A DNA stretch of 64,000 nucleotides, taken from contig NZ_LQIT01000035.1 of NCBI RefSeq assembly GCF_001499965.1, forward strand, positions 1-64,000, written 5' to 3'. How positions within the stretch are numbered: the first letter of the stretch is position 1; each line of letters starts with the position of its first letter. This stretch comes from Mycobacterium sp. GA-2829 (lineage in GTDB: Bacteria > Actinomycetota > Actinomycetes > Mycobacteriales > Mycobacteriaceae). A program made the position numbers and the translations under genes. Below are positions 1-8,277 of this stretch, in pieces. The notes beneath the pieces were generated by a model that did no database searches, was not told the DNA's origin, and saw only the letters and a list, made by a program, of their open reading frames with translations.

Positions 1-324
1 CCCAAGCTGCCGCCCGAATTCGCCGACCTCGAACAGTTCTCCGACTGGTGTCTGGGGAGCGAGCCGGAACGCTACGCCAAACGCCTGAGCAGCTCGATGC
101 CCCAGATGCAGGCCTTCTACGACGCGATCACCGCACGCGCCGAGGAGGCGATCGCGTTCTGCGACAAGTTCCCCCTCGACGACATGCCCGAGGACGTGCT
201 GAACCTCATGCACCTGCTGTACTCGATGATCCAGGTGTCGTTCCCGGTCGAATGCTGGAAGCAGCCGAAGGTGCCCGACTCGGGGGCGACCAGCTTGGAC
301 TGCGACGTCGAGCCCTTCCCGTGA
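1..324 (+). CDS. Small Rieske-associated protein, 3' part (start lies outside window)
   Basis: The reading frame is open from base 1, so the gene begins before the window; 107 residues are visible. I recognise no named domain. It is clearly a paralogue of the 109-residue protein at 5202-5531: both share a DKFPLDD block followed by LNL-HL-YSMI and end in a short acidic tail. The second copy directly follows a Rieske oxygenase, so this copy may also follow one just outside the window; that is inference. The stop overlaps the GTG start of the amidohydrolase gene. Its function is unknown; an accessory subunit or assembly factor for the oxygenase is possible. Confidence 0.75.
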   Translation, partial: PKLPPEFADLEQFSDWCLGSEPERYAKRLSSSMPQMQAFYDAITARAEEAIAFCDKFPLDDMPEDVLNLMHLLYSMIQVSFPVECWKQPKVPDSGATSLDCDVEPFP

Positions 325-1577
325 CGGTCCTGCGCGCGGCACGCTGGGCCGACGTCGAGGCCGGCGTGGTGCGCGGGCCCGCCGTCGTGGTGGTCGAGGG
401 CAACCGGATCGTGTCGGTGGATCCCGCTGCGGCGCCGCCGGTTTCGGACGAAGACGTGGAACTGGGTGACGTGACCCTGCTGCCCGGCCTGATGGACATG
501 GAACTCAACCTGCTCATCGGGGGCCCCGGCGGCCCCGAGGGGTTGCCCAGTCCCATGCACGGCGTGCAGGACGACCCCGCCTATCGCACGCTGCGCGGTG
601 CGGTCAACGCCCGCACCACACTCGACGCCGGTTTCACCACCGTCCGCAATCTCGGGCTGATGGTCAAGACCGGCGGCTACCTGCTCGACGTCGCACTGCA
701 GCGCGCGATCGAGCAGGGGTGGCACGCGGGGCCGCGTATCTATCCGGCCGGTCACGCGGTCACCCCGTACGGCGGGCACCTGGATCCGACGGTGTTCCAG
801 CGCCTGGCGCCGGGGATCATGCCGCTGTCGGTGGCCGAGGGTATCGCCAACGGCGTCGACGACGTGCGGGCCTGCGTGCGCTACCAGATCCGCCACGGCG
901 CCAAACTGATCAAGGTGTCGGCTTCCGGCGGGGTGATGTCGCACAGCACCGCCCCTGGGGCGCAACAGTATTCGGATGACGAGTTCGCCGCGATCGCCGA
1001 CGAGGCGCATCGGGCCGGGGTACGGGTCGCCGCGCACGCCGTGGGGGACAGCGCGATCCGCGCCTGCATCCGGGCCGGGATCGACTGCATCGAACACGGC
1101 TTCCTCGCCAGCGACGACACCATCGCGATGATGGTCGACCACGGCACGTTCCTGGTGTCGACCACCTACCTCACCGAGGCGATGGCCGTCGACCGCATCG
1201 CCCCCGAACTGCGACGCAAGGCCGAGGTGGTGTTCCCGCAGGCCCAAGCCATGCTGCCGAAGGCGATCGCCGCGGGCGTGCGGATCGCCTGCGGGACCGA
1301 CGCCCCCGCCGTCCCGCATGGGCACAACGCCAAGGAACTGTGCGCGCTCGTCGCGCGCGGCATGACGCCGATGCAGGCGCTGCGGGCGGCGACGATCACG
1401 TCGGCCGAACTCATCGAGGCCGACGACGAACTCGGCAGGCTGGCGCCCGGCTACCTCGCCGACATCATCGCCGTGCCGGGGGACCCGTCGGCCGACATCG
1501 CGACCACCCTCGACGTGCGATTCGTGATGAAGGACGGCGTCATTCACAAACGCGCAGAGGCTAGCGTCGGAGTATGA
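321..1577 (+). CDS. Amidohydrolase-superfamily protein lacking the HxH metal motif
   Basis: 418 residues from a GTG that overlaps the upstream stop. The fold is that of imidazolonepropionase/prolidase-like amidohydrolases: an N-terminal beta-sandwich, then LLPGLMD at about residues 53-59, a Lys-containing LIKVSASGG strand, AHAVGD, IEHG and CGTDAP near the C-terminus. Family members normally follow GLID with H-x-H, which binds the metal; here residues 61-63 are Glu-Leu-Asn. The later His and Asp residues remain. Hydrolysis of a cyclic amide, lactone or related ring is the family expectation, but the changed metal site makes the reaction uncertain. It is coupled to the MarR gene by a 4-nt overlap. 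Confidence 0.85.
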   Translation: MTVLRAARWADVEAGVVRGPAVVVVEGNRIVSVDPAAAPPVSDEDVELGDVTLLPGLMDMELNLLIGGPGGPEGLPSPMHGVQDDPAYRTLRGAVNARTTLDAGFTTVRNLGLMVKTGGYLLDVALQRAIEQGWHAGPRIYPAGHAVTPYGGHLDPTVFQRLAPGIMPLSVAEGIANGVDDVRACVRYQIRHGAKLIKVSASGGVMSHSTAPGAQQYSDDEFAAIADEAHRAGVRVAAHAVGDSAIRACIRAGIDCIEHGFLASDDTIAMMVDHGTFLVSTTYLTEAMAVDRIAPELRRKAEVVFPQAQAMLPKAIAAGVRIACGTDAPAVPHGHNAKELCALVARGMTPMQALRAATITSAELIEADDELGRLAPGYLADIIAVPGDPSADIATTLDVRFVMKDGVIHKRAEASVGV

Positions 1578-2044
1578 CCCCACGGCAGGAGCCCGAGCTC
1601 ACCGACAACATCCTCTGGCTGCTCAAGCAGGCGTGGTACTTCTCGTTGACGACGGTGAACGAGGCGGTCAGCGAGCACGGGGTGAGCACCGCGCAGATCG
1701 GTGTGCTGCGGCAGTTGTCGAACGAACCCGGCCTCTCCGGCGCCGAACTCGCGCGTCGGTTGCTGATCACCCCGCAGGGGGTGCAGCTGGCGGTCAAGGC
1801 GCTCGAGGAGCGCGGATTCGTCGAGCGCAGACCCGACCCGCAGCACGCGCGCATCCTCAAGGCCTACCTCACCGCCGAGGGGCGCCGGGTGGCGACCGCG
1901 GTCGTCAGCGACGCGATCGCCGCCCACGAGGCGGTGTTCGGCGTGCTCACTGCAGAGGAACAGCAGACGCTGCGCGACCTGCTGGCCCGGGTGGTCGTGA
2001 AGGGCACCGGCCACACTCTGGCCGAGGACCACGTGGGGGACTGA
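1574..2044 (+). CDS. MarR-family transcriptional regulator
   Basis: 156 residues. A winged helix-turn-helix spans about residues 30-100: GVSTAQIGVLRQLSNEPGLSG, cut here as GVSTAQIGVL plus RQLSNEPGLSG, leads to ELARRLLITPQGVQLAVKAL as recognition region and an ERRPDPQHARI wing. MarR proteins bind palindromes as dimers and usually respond to aromatic or phenolic ligands. The ATG overlaps the amidohydrolase stop, so it is made with that operon rather than divergently. A 10-bp palindrome lies 65 nt after its stop, before the reductase gene, and is one candidate target. Family assignment is firm; ligand unknown. Confidence 0.9.
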   Translation: MTPRQEPELTDNILWLLKQAWYFSLTTVNEAVSEHGVSTAQIGVLRQLSNEPGLSGAELARRLLITPQGVQLAVKALEERGFVERRPDPQHARILKAYLTAEGRRVATAVVSDAIAAHEAVFGVLTAEEQQTLRDLLARVVVKGTGHTLAEDHVGD

Positions 2045-2106
2045 GCTCAGCGGTTGCCGAAACCGATGTGGCTGCGGATCAACGCGTTCGACCCCTTGAA
2101 ACCAAT

Positions 2107-2120
2107 GACAAGTACTTGAT
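2107..2120. promoter_or_regulatory. Perfect 10-bp palindrome CAAGTACTTG, KstR2-like operator candidate
   Basis: CAAGTACTTG (2109-2118) sits directly before the reductase start, next to a -10-like GATACT at 2118-2123. The surrounding 14 bp fit the published KstR2 consensus AnCAAGnnCTTGnT at every fixed position except the first A, which is G here. The site could bind a KstR2-like TetR protein or the MarR protein encoded just upstream. Sequence match is direct; the binding protein is inference. Confidence 0.5.
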
Positions 2121-2123
2121 ACT

Positions 2124-3143
2124 GTGAGCGCGATGTCCGAACCAGCTACCGGCTTCTCGCCGTTGCGCATCAAGCGGGTGGTGCGCGAGACCGCCGATGC
2201 GGTGTCGCTGGTGCTCGACGTCCCGGGGGACTGCTCCGGCCGGTTCCGGTATGAGGCCGGTCAGTTCCTGACCTTGAAGGTGACCGTGGACGGGCAGGAG
2301 TTGCGCCGCTGCTACTCCATGTCGTCGGCGCCGGTCGAGGAGGAACTCCGGATCACCGTCAAACGCGATCCCGGCGGTCTGGTCTCGAACTGGCTCAACG
2401 ACACCGCGTGTGCGGGCGTGGAACTGCACGCGGCGCCACCGGACGGCCGGTTCCTGCTGCGCGACAACGGCGGTGAGATCGTCGCCTTCGCCGGCGGCAG
2501 CGGCATCACGCCGATCATGTCGTTGATCCGCACGGCGCTGGCCACCTCCGCGCGGCGGGTGCGCCTGTTCTACGCCAACCGCACCCGAGATTCGGTGATC
2601 TTCGCCGACGCGTTGGCCGGTCTGGCCGAGCAGTTCGCCGACCGGCTTACCGTCACACACCATTTCGACGACGCCGGTGGTGTGGTCACCGCCGGTTCCG
2701 TCGCAACGTTCGCCGCGGGCGCGGCCGATCCGGACTACTACATCTGCGGCCCGGCCGCGTTCATGGACACGGTCGAGGCGGCGCTGACCGTTGCGGGCGC
2801 ACCCCGCCACCGCGTGCACCTCGAGCGGTTCCAGGTGACGCCGGTCGCTGCCGTCGACATGCCGGAGACGACCGAGGAAGTCGTCATCGAACTCGACCGC
2901 AAAACCACCACCGCGGCCTACCGGGCGGGCAACACCCTGCTGCAGACGGCCCGCACCGCCGGGCTGCGCGCCCCGTCGTCCTGCGAAACCGGTTCTTGCG
3001 GAACGTGTATGGCGCGGGTGGTGTCCGGCAGCGCCCGGATGCTCAACAACGACGCCCTCGACGACGACGAGGTCGCCGAGGGGTGGGTGCTGACGTGTCA
3101 GTCGCTGCCCACCAGCCGCACCGTGCACGTGGTCTACGAGTAG
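2124..3143 (+). CDS. Oxygenase reductase (FAD/NAD(P)H with C-terminal 2Fe-2S domain)
   Basis: 339 residues from GTG 2124; ATG 2133 is an alternative. Domains in order: FAD-binding barrel with RRCYSMSS (about 61-68), NAD(P)-binding lobe with GGSGITP (about 115-121) and YICGP, then a plant-type 2Fe-2S domain with C287, C292, C295 and C325. This is the layout of KshB/PaaE/HmpX-type reductases that pass electrons from NAD(P)H to Rieske oxygenases. With a Rieske oxygenase 0.8 kb downstream and a second one in the window, it is the obvious electron donor. It may be transcribed from its own promoter because 79 nt separate it from the MarR gene. Confidence 0.93.
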   Translation: MSAMSEPATGFSPLRIKRVVRETADAVSLVLDVPGDCSGRFRYEAGQFLTLKVTVDGQELRRCYSMSSAPVEEELRITVKRDPGGLVSNWLNDTACAGVELHAAPPDGRFLLRDNGGEIVAFAGGSGITPIMSLIRTALATSARRVRLFYANRTRDSVIFADALAGLAEQFADRLTVTHHFDDAGGVVTAGSVATFAAGAADPDYYICGPAAFMDTVEAALTVAGAPRHRVHLERFQVTPVAAVDMPETTEEVVIELDRKTTTAAYRAGNTLLQTARTAGLRAPSSCETGSCGTCMARVVSGSARMLNNDALDDDEVAEGWVLTCQSLPTSRTVHVVYE

Positions 3144-3156
3144 GAGAAGCCAGCCG

Positions 3157-3900
3157 ATGTCGAGAGTCGCGGTGGTGACCGGGGGCGCTTCCGGGATGGG
3201 GGAGGCGACCTGTCACGAACTGGGACGCCGGGGCCACCGCGTCGCGGTGCTCGACCTCAACGGCGATGCGGCACAACGGGTCGCCGAGGAACTGCGCGCC
3301 CAGGGCGTCGCCGCGCTCGGCGTGGCCGCCGACGTGGGTGACCGCGCCGCCGTGGACGAGGCGTTCGCCAAGGTCCGCACCGAACTCGGCCCGGTCCACA
3401 TCCTGGTCACCAGTGCGGGTCTGGTGGACTTCGCGCCGTTCCTCGAGATCACCCCGCAGGCCTGGCAGCGCCTCGTCGACGTCAATCTGACCGGCACCTT
3501 CCACTGCTGCCAGGCCGCAATACCGGACATGCTCGATGCGGGCTGGGGCCGCATCGTGATGATCTCCTCGTCGAGCGCCCAGCGCGGATCGCCCGGGATG
3601 GCGCACTACGCCGCGTCGAAGGGGGCACTGCTGTCGCTGACCCGTTCGCTGGCAAGGGAATACGGCACCTCCGGCATCACGGTCAACAACGTCCCGCCGT
3701 CGGGCATCGAGACGCCGATGCAGCACCAGTCGCAGGCCGCCGGACACCTGCCGCCCAACGAACAGATGGCCGCGAGCATCCCGGTGGGCCACCTCGGCAC
3801 CGGCGACGACATCGCGGCCGCGGTCGGATTCTTGTGTTCCGAGGAGGCCGGCTTCATCACGGGCCAGACCCTCGGCGTCAACGGCGGGTCGGTGATGTGA
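3157..3900 (+). CDS. Short-chain dehydrogenase/reductase (SDR)
   Basis: 247 residues, classical SDR. It has a TGGASGMG nucleotide motif (residues 8-15), a Ser cluster SSSS at 137-140, catalytic Y151 and K155 (YAASK), and the C-terminal GQTLGVNGG block. An Asp after the second strand (VLDLN) favours NAD. It belongs with the SDRs at 13368 and 32812: all three carry GWGRIV or AWGRIV, an SSSS stretch and a VPP/IPP motif after the catalytic helix where many SDRs have NPG. Likely oxidises a hydroxyl made by an oxygenase. A 13-nt gap from the reductase suggests the same operon. Confidence 0.92.
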   Translation: MSRVAVVTGGASGMGEATCHELGRRGHRVAVLDLNGDAAQRVAEELRAQGVAALGVAADVGDRAAVDEAFAKVRTELGPVHILVTSAGLVDFAPFLEITPQAWQRLVDVNLTGTFHCCQAAIPDMLDAGWGRIVMISSSSAQRGSPGMAHYAASKGALLSLTRSLAREYGTSGITVNNVPPSGIETPMQHQSQAAGHLPPNEQMAASIPVGHLGTGDDIAAAVGFLCSEEAGFITGQTLGVNGGSVM

Positions 3901-3927
3901 GCACGTCACCAGAACAGGGAGGTTCAC

Positions 3928-5199
3928 ATGGGGCGCTGGCCTAAACCGCAGGAGGGCAGCTGGACGGAACACTATCCCGCGCTGGGGACCGGCCCGGTGT
4001 CGTTCCGGGACTCCGTCTCACCGGAGTTCTACGAACTCGAGCGCGAGGCGGTGTTCAAGCGGGCCTGGCTCAACGTCGGCAGGGTCGAGGAGTTGCCGCG
4101 CGTGGGCAGCTACCTGACCAAGCAGATCGACGCCGCCAGAGTCTCGGTGATCGTGGTCAAGGGCCGCGACGAGCAGATCCGCGCTTTCTACAACATCTGC
4201 AGGCACCGCGGGAACAAGTTGGTGTGGAACGACTTCCCGGGTGAGGAGGTCAAGGGCACCTGCCGACAGTTCACCTGCAAGTACCACGGCTGGCGGTACG
4301 GACTGGACGGCGCGCTGAAGTTCGTGCAGCAGCCCGCGGAGTTCTTCGACCTCGACACCGAGAAGCTGGGGCTCGCCCCGGTGCACTGCGACGTGTGGAA
4401 CGGGTTCATCTTCATCAACTTCGACCGCGAACCGCGGTGGAGCCTGCGGGAGTTCCTCGGCCCGATGATCACCGCACTCGACGACTACCCGTTCGAATTG
4501 ATGACCGAGCGTTACGAATTCGAGGCGCACAACAACAGCAACTGGAAGATCTTCGCCGACGCCTTCCAGGAGTACTACCACGTTCCGTCGCTGCACTCCC
4601 AGCAGGTACCCAGCGCGGTGCGCCAACCCAATCAGACGTTCGAATGCGGCCACTTCCAGATCGACGGGCCGCACCGCCTGGTGTCCACGGCGGGCACCCG
4701 ACGCTGGCTGCTGGACCCCGAGTTCATGTATCCCGTGGAGCGGGTCACCCGCAGCGGACTCGTGGGGCCGTGGCGCACACCCGAGACACACCAGTCGGCA
4801 GGCCTGAACCCCGGGGGCATCGAACCGTGGGGGATCACCAACTTCCAGATCTTCCCGAACCTGGAGATCCTCATCTACCACGGCTGGTATCTGCTCTACC
4901 GGTACTGGCCCACGTCGCACAACACCCATAAGTTCGAGGCCTACAACGCCTTCCACCCGGCGCGCACCGTGCGCGAGCGCATCGAACACGAGGTCGCGTC
5001 GGTGGTGCTCAAGGAGTTCGCACTGCAGGACGCCGGAATGCTCGGCGGCACCCAGGCGGCGCTGGAGTACGGGCTGGACGAGCCGATCGTCGACGACTAC
5101 CCGCTGTCCGATCAGGAGATCCTGGTCCGCCATCTGCACCACGAGGCGGTCAAGTGGGTCGAGGAGTACAAGGCCGAGCGCGCTCCGGTGGGGGTGTGA
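3928..5199 (+). CDS. Rieske non-haem iron oxygenase, alpha subunit
   Basis: 423 residues with a strong GGGAGG ribosome site. The Rieske 2Fe-2S ligands are C91-x-H93 and C117-x2-H120; the 23-residue interval is longer than the usual 15-17. The catalytic domain has D211, H218 and H223 in DAFQEYYHVPSLH, with a probable third iron ligand at D368. Such enzymes hydroxylate aromatic, steroid or terpenoid substrates using electrons from a reductase such as the one at 2124. No beta subunit gene is present, so it probably works as an alpha-only oligomer, possibly with the small protein that follows 2 nt later. Confidence 0.92.
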   Translation: MGRWPKPQEGSWTEHYPALGTGPVSFRDSVSPEFYELEREAVFKRAWLNVGRVEELPRVGSYLTKQIDAARVSVIVVKGRDEQIRAFYNICRHRGNKLVWNDFPGEEVKGTCRQFTCKYHGWRYGLDGALKFVQQPAEFFDLDTEKLGLAPVHCDVWNGFIFINFDREPRWSLREFLGPMITALDDYPFELMTERYEFEAHNNSNWKIFADAFQEYYHVPSLHSQQVPSAVRQPNQTFECGHFQIDGPHRLVSTAGTRRWLLDPEFMYPVERVTRSGLVGPWRTPETHQSAGLNPGGIEPWGITNFQIFPNLEILIYHGWYLLYRYWPTSHNTHKFEAYNAFHPARTVRERIEHEVASVVLKEFALQDAGMLGGTQAALEYGLDEPIVDDYPLSDQEILVRHLHHEAVKWVEEYKAERAPVGV

Positions 5200-5201
5200 C
5201 G

Positions 5202-5531
5202 ATGACGTGTCTGCCCAGTGCGTTCGCCGAGTTCGAGCCGTTCGCCGAGAAATGGTGCCTGCCAACCGAAGCCGAGCGGTGGGCGGCCCGGCTGGCCACC
5301 CCGATGCCCGAGATCCGGGAGTTCTACGACGCGTTCGCACCCCGCTTCGAGGAGGCGATCGACTACTGCGACAAGTTCCCGCTCGACGACGTGCCCGACG
5401 ATGCGCTGAACCTGCTGCACCTCATCTACTCGATGATCATGGTCTCGATGGCCGTCGAGATCTTCGGAACCCAGAAACCGACCGACTCCGCCGATGCGGA
5501 GATGCACCGCGTCAGCGCGCCGGTGCCGTGA
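5202..5531 (+). CDS. Small Rieske-associated hypothetical protein, second copy
   Basis: 109 residues, starting 2 nt after the Rieske oxygenase stop, which implies translational coupling. It is a paralogue of the truncated gene at the left edge: a proposed helix with EAIDYCDKFPLDD, then LNLLHLIYSMIMVS and a divergent tail. The middle is conserved and the ends are not. It has no signal peptide, no metal-binding Cys pair and no enzyme motif that I recognise. Tight pairing with an oxygenase suggests a small subunit, chaperone or substrate-delivery partner, but nothing in the sequence proves this. Confidence 0.82.
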   Translation: MTCLPSAFAEFEPFAEKWCLPTEAERWAARLATPMPEIREFYDAFAPRFEEAIDYCDKFPLDDVPDDALNLLHLIYSMIMVSMAVEIFGTQKPTDSADAEMHRVSAPVP

Positions 5532-5550
5532 CGACCAGGACGGGACGACC

Positions 5551-6393
5551 ATGACTGTGCTGACCATCAACAAGCTCACCGCCTCGGTGGGCGCGGAGGT
5601 GACCGGACTGCACCCCGAAGCGCTGGCCGACGACACTCTCGCCGCGGCGGTCCTCGACGCACTCGAGGACAACGGGGTGCTGGTGTTCCCGGGTCTGCAC
5701 CTCGACCCGCCGGCGCAGGTCGCGTTCTGCCGCCGCCTCGGCGAGGTCGACCACTCCTCGGACGGACACCATCCCGTCGCGGGCATCTATCCCGTCACCC
5801 TGGACAAGTCGAAGAACTCGTCGGCGGCCTACCTGCGCGCGACGTTCGACTGGCACATCGACGGCTGCACCCCCACCGGGGACGAGTATCCGCAGATGGC
5901 GACGGTGCTCTCCGCGCGGCAGGTTGCCGAAAGCGGCGGGGAGACCGAGTTCGCCAGCTCGTATGCCGCCTACGACCACCTCGACGAGGACGAGAAACAG
6001 CGCCTGGGATCGCTGCGGGTGGTGCATTCCCTCGAGGCCTCCCAGCGTCGTGTCACCCCCGACCCGGCACCGGAGTTGTTGGCGCGCTGGCGGTCTCGGC
6101 CCACCCACGAACACCCCCTGGTGTGGACGCACCGCAGTGGCCGCCGATCGCTCGTGCTCGGCGCGTCCGCCGACTACGTGGTCGGGATGGACCGGGACGA
6201 GGGGCGGGCGCTGCTGGCCGACCTGCTCGACCGCGCCACCCGCCCCGAGCTGGCCTACAGCCACACCTGGTCGGTCGGCGACACGGTCATCTGGGACAAC
6301 CGCGGCGTGCTGCACCGGGCGGCGCCGTACCCGGAGAACTCACCGCGGGAGATGTTGCGCACCACCGTGCTCGGCGACGAACCGATCCAGTGA
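5551..6393 (+). CDS. TauD/TfdA-family Fe(II)/2-oxoglutarate dioxygenase
   Basis: 280 residues from ATG 5551. The facial triad is visible as H102-x-D104 (in DWHIDG) and H255 (in GVLHRAAPY), with a likely 2-oxoglutarate-binding Arg near residue 270 (EMLRTT). The N-terminal ALEDNGVLVFPG block is typical of TauD. These enzymes hydroxylate alkyl carbons, often releasing a leaving group. Following a Rieske oxygenase and preceding a P450, it is a third type of oxygenase in one operon. Substrate cannot be assigned; the family acts on sulfonates, phenoxyacetates and many others. Confidence 0.92.
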   Translation: MTVLTINKLTASVGAEVTGLHPEALADDTLAAAVLDALEDNGVLVFPGLHLDPPAQVAFCRRLGEVDHSSDGHHPVAGIYPVTLDKSKNSSAAYLRATFDWHIDGCTPTGDEYPQMATVLSARQVAESGGETEFASSYAAYDHLDEDEKQRLGSLRVVHSLEASQRRVTPDPAPELLARWRSRPTHEHPLVWTHRSGRRSLVLGASADYVVGMDRDEGRALLADLLDRATRPELAYSHTWSVGDTVIWDNRGVLHRAAPYPENSPREMLRTTVLGDEPIQ

Positions 6394-6448
6394 CGACGTC
6401 CTCTCGTTGACGCCGCACCGCCGGTATGAAAACCTGATACGCAAAGAT

Positions 6449-6463
6449 GAGAATCACGTTCTC
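6449..6463 (+). promoter_or_regulatory. GAGAAT-type operator before the P450 gene
   Basis: GAGAAT CAC GTTCTC, an inverted repeat with a single imperfect outer pair, lies between TauD and the P450. It follows a -10-like GATACG/TGATAC at about 6435-6440, so it would overlap or follow the transcription start, a position expected for a repressor. It is one of a set repeated at other promoters of the window (27438, 27561, 33738, 54336, 56781, 59548). Confidence 0.65.
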
Positions 6464-6489
6464 GCTTCTGGGATCGAATGGAGCACCGA

Positions 6490-7776
6490 ATGGCGGAGGA
6501 CCTCACCGCAGTCGACTTCTTCCGGGACAGCCGGCTCACCGACGACCCGTACACGTTCTACGCGGCGCTGCGTGACAAGTGCCCGGTCACCAAGGAGAAC
6601 CACTACGGCGTCACCATGGTGACGGGCTGGCAGGAAGCGGTCGACGTCTACAACGACGCGGAGACGTTCTCGTCGTGCATCTCGGTGACCGGACCCTTCC
6701 CGGGATTCCCCATCAAGCTCGAGGGTGACGACGTCACGGAGCTGATCAAGGAACACCGCGACGAGATCCCGTTCAGCGACCAGCTGCCGACCCTGGACCC
6801 GCCGACGCACACCAACCACCGCGCCCTGTTGATGCGGCTGATCACGCCCAAGCGCCTCAAGGAGAACGAGGACGCGATGTGGCAGCTGGCCGACGACATC
6901 CTCGACGAGTTCCTCGGGCCCGGCGAAGGCGAGTTCATCAAGGGTTTCGCGGCGCCGTTCACGCTGCGGGTGATCGCTGATCTGCTCGGGGTGCCGGACG
7001 AGGACCGGCCGGAGCTGCTCGAACGCCTCGCCAAGGGGACCCACGGCGGTGCGCTGGGCAGCGCGGAGAAGTCGCTGACCAAGACGCCGCTGGAGTACCT
7101 CTACGACGTGTTCGCCGAGTACGTCGAGGACCGGCGGCGCGAACCGCGCGACGACGTGTTGACCGGGCTGGCGACCGCGACTTTCCCCGACGGCACCATG
7201 CCCGAGGTGGGCGACGTCGTGCGGGTGGCGACCAACGTGTTCTCGGCGGGCCAGGAAACCACCGTGCGGTTGCTGTCCACCGCGCTGAAGGTGATGGGGG
7301 ACCGGCCGGACATTCAGCGGGCACTGCGCGAGGACCGCAGCCTGCTGCCGAACTTCATCGAGGAGTGCCTGCGGATCGAGAGCCCCGTCAAGGGCGACTT
7401 CCGGTTGTCGCGGGTGCCCACCACGATCGGTGACGAACCGCTCGGCGCCGGCTGCACGGTCATGGTGATCAACGGTGCGGCCAACCGGGATCCGCGCCGT
7501 TTCACCGACCCCGACACCTTCGATCCGCAGCGCAAGAACGCCCGCCAGCACCTCGCGTTCGGCCGGGGCATCCACAGCTGCCCCGGGGCTCCGCTGGCCC
7601 GCGCCGAGACCCGCGTCGGGCTCGAGCGGCTGCTCGACCGCACCACCGACATCCGCATCAGCGAGGCGCACCACGGCCCCGCCGGCAACCGGAACTACAC
7701 CTACATCCCGACCTACATCCTTCGTGGTCTCACCGAGCTGCACCTGGAATTCGATGTGGCGGAGGGCAAGTCGTGA
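6490..7776 (+). CDS. Cytochrome P450
   Basis: 428 residues. ATG 6490 is preferred over ATG 6478 because GGAG stands 6 nt before it. Bacterial class I P450: I-helix AGQETT, E-x-x-R in EECLR, and haem loop FGRGIHSCPG with the thiolate at C364. It is closely related to the P450s at 12073 and 50573, sharing TPKRLKENE, the FSSC-SV-GPF block and a C-terminal ILRGLTxLH ending. Its stop overlaps the start of a ferredoxin gene, the probable electron donor. A GAGAAT-type operator lies just upstream, so it likely has its own promoter. Confidence 0.95.
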   Translation: MAEDLTAVDFFRDSRLTDDPYTFYAALRDKCPVTKENHYGVTMVTGWQEAVDVYNDAETFSSCISVTGPFPGFPIKLEGDDVTELIKEHRDEIPFSDQLPTLDPPTHTNHRALLMRLITPKRLKENEDAMWQLADDILDEFLGPGEGEFIKGFAAPFTLRVIADLLGVPDEDRPELLERLAKGTHGGALGSAEKSLTKTPLEYLYDVFAEYVEDRRREPRDDVLTGLATATFPDGTMPEVGDVVRVATNVFSAGQETTVRLLSTALKVMGDRPDIQRALREDRSLLPNFIEECLRIESPVKGDFRLSRVPTTIGDEPLGAGCTVMVINGAANRDPRRFTDPDTFDPQRKNARQHLAFGRGIHSCPGAPLARAETRVGLERLLDRTTDIRISEAHHGPAGNRNYTYIPTYILRGLTELHLEFDVAEGKS

Positions 7777-7964
7777 AGGTGCGCGTCGACGAGGACCGCT
7801 GCGCGGGGCACGGCATGTGCCTGACCCTGTGCCCCGACGTCTTCGAGATGACCGACGACGGCTGGGCAGTCGCGGATCCGGAGGAGGTCCCTGCCGACCT
7901 CGAGAGCGCCGCCCGCGACGCCATCACGAACTGCCCCGAACAAGCCATCGTCGAAATCGACTGA
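7773..7964 (+). CDS. Small ferredoxin, P450 partner
   Basis: 63 residues; GTG overlaps the P450 stop by 4 nt. Cluster ligands are C10, C16 and C54-Pro in the pattern CxxHxxC...CP. In mycobacterial ferredoxins the residue two before the second half of the motif varies and His is one known type. An additional C20 stands where most relatives have Ala, so a 4Fe-4S form or cluster interconversion is conceivable. It should carry electrons to the P450 encoded directly upstream. Confidence 0.93.
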   Translation: MKVRVDEDRCAGHGMCLTLCPDVFEMTDDGWAVADPEEVPADLESAARDAITNCPEQAIVEID

Positions 7965-7981
7965 GCAGCAAGGAGACCAGA

Positions 7982-8269
7982 GTGCCCAAGGCCTACATCC
8001 TCATCACCGAGGACGTCAAGGATCCGGCCGGTATGGCGGAGTACGGCAAACTCGCCGCGCAGACGATGGCGGGCTCGACGCTACTGTCGTTCGACGCCAA
8101 ACCCGAGGTGATCGAAGGGGAGTGGCACGGCACCCAGACGGTGCTGATCGAATTCGAATCCGAAGAGGCCGCCAAGGAGTGGTACTACTCCGACGCCTAC
8201 CAGGAGGCGCTGAAGCTGCGCCAGGCCGCCGCCGACTGCAAGGGCGTCATCCTGCACGGCCTGGGCTAG
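7982..8269 (+). CDS. DUF1330-family protein
   Basis: 95 residues from GTG 7982 with an AAGGAGA ribosome site. It shows the DUF1330 pattern of a ferredoxin-like alpha/beta fold: PKAYILITEDVKDP at the start, an SFDAKPEVIEG strand and EFESEEAAKEWYYSDAYQ near the end. No biochemical role is established for most of this family; dimeric-barrel relatives include monooxygenases and isomerases. It closes the P450-ferredoxin unit and is followed by a strong stem-loop, so it is the last gene of the operon. Confidence 0.85.
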   Translation: MPKAYILITEDVKDPAGMAEYGKLAAQTMAGSTLLSFDAKPEVIEGEWHGTQTVLIEFESEEAAKEWYYSDAYQEALKLRQAAADCKGVILHGLG

Positions 8270-8277
8270 TTGTACTG

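Noticed and set aside
117..1583. A 488-codon minus-strand frame over the amidohydrolase gene
   Set aside because: Arg/His/Gly-rich composition with no family motif; the plus-strand frame is a recognisable enzyme with coupled neighbours.
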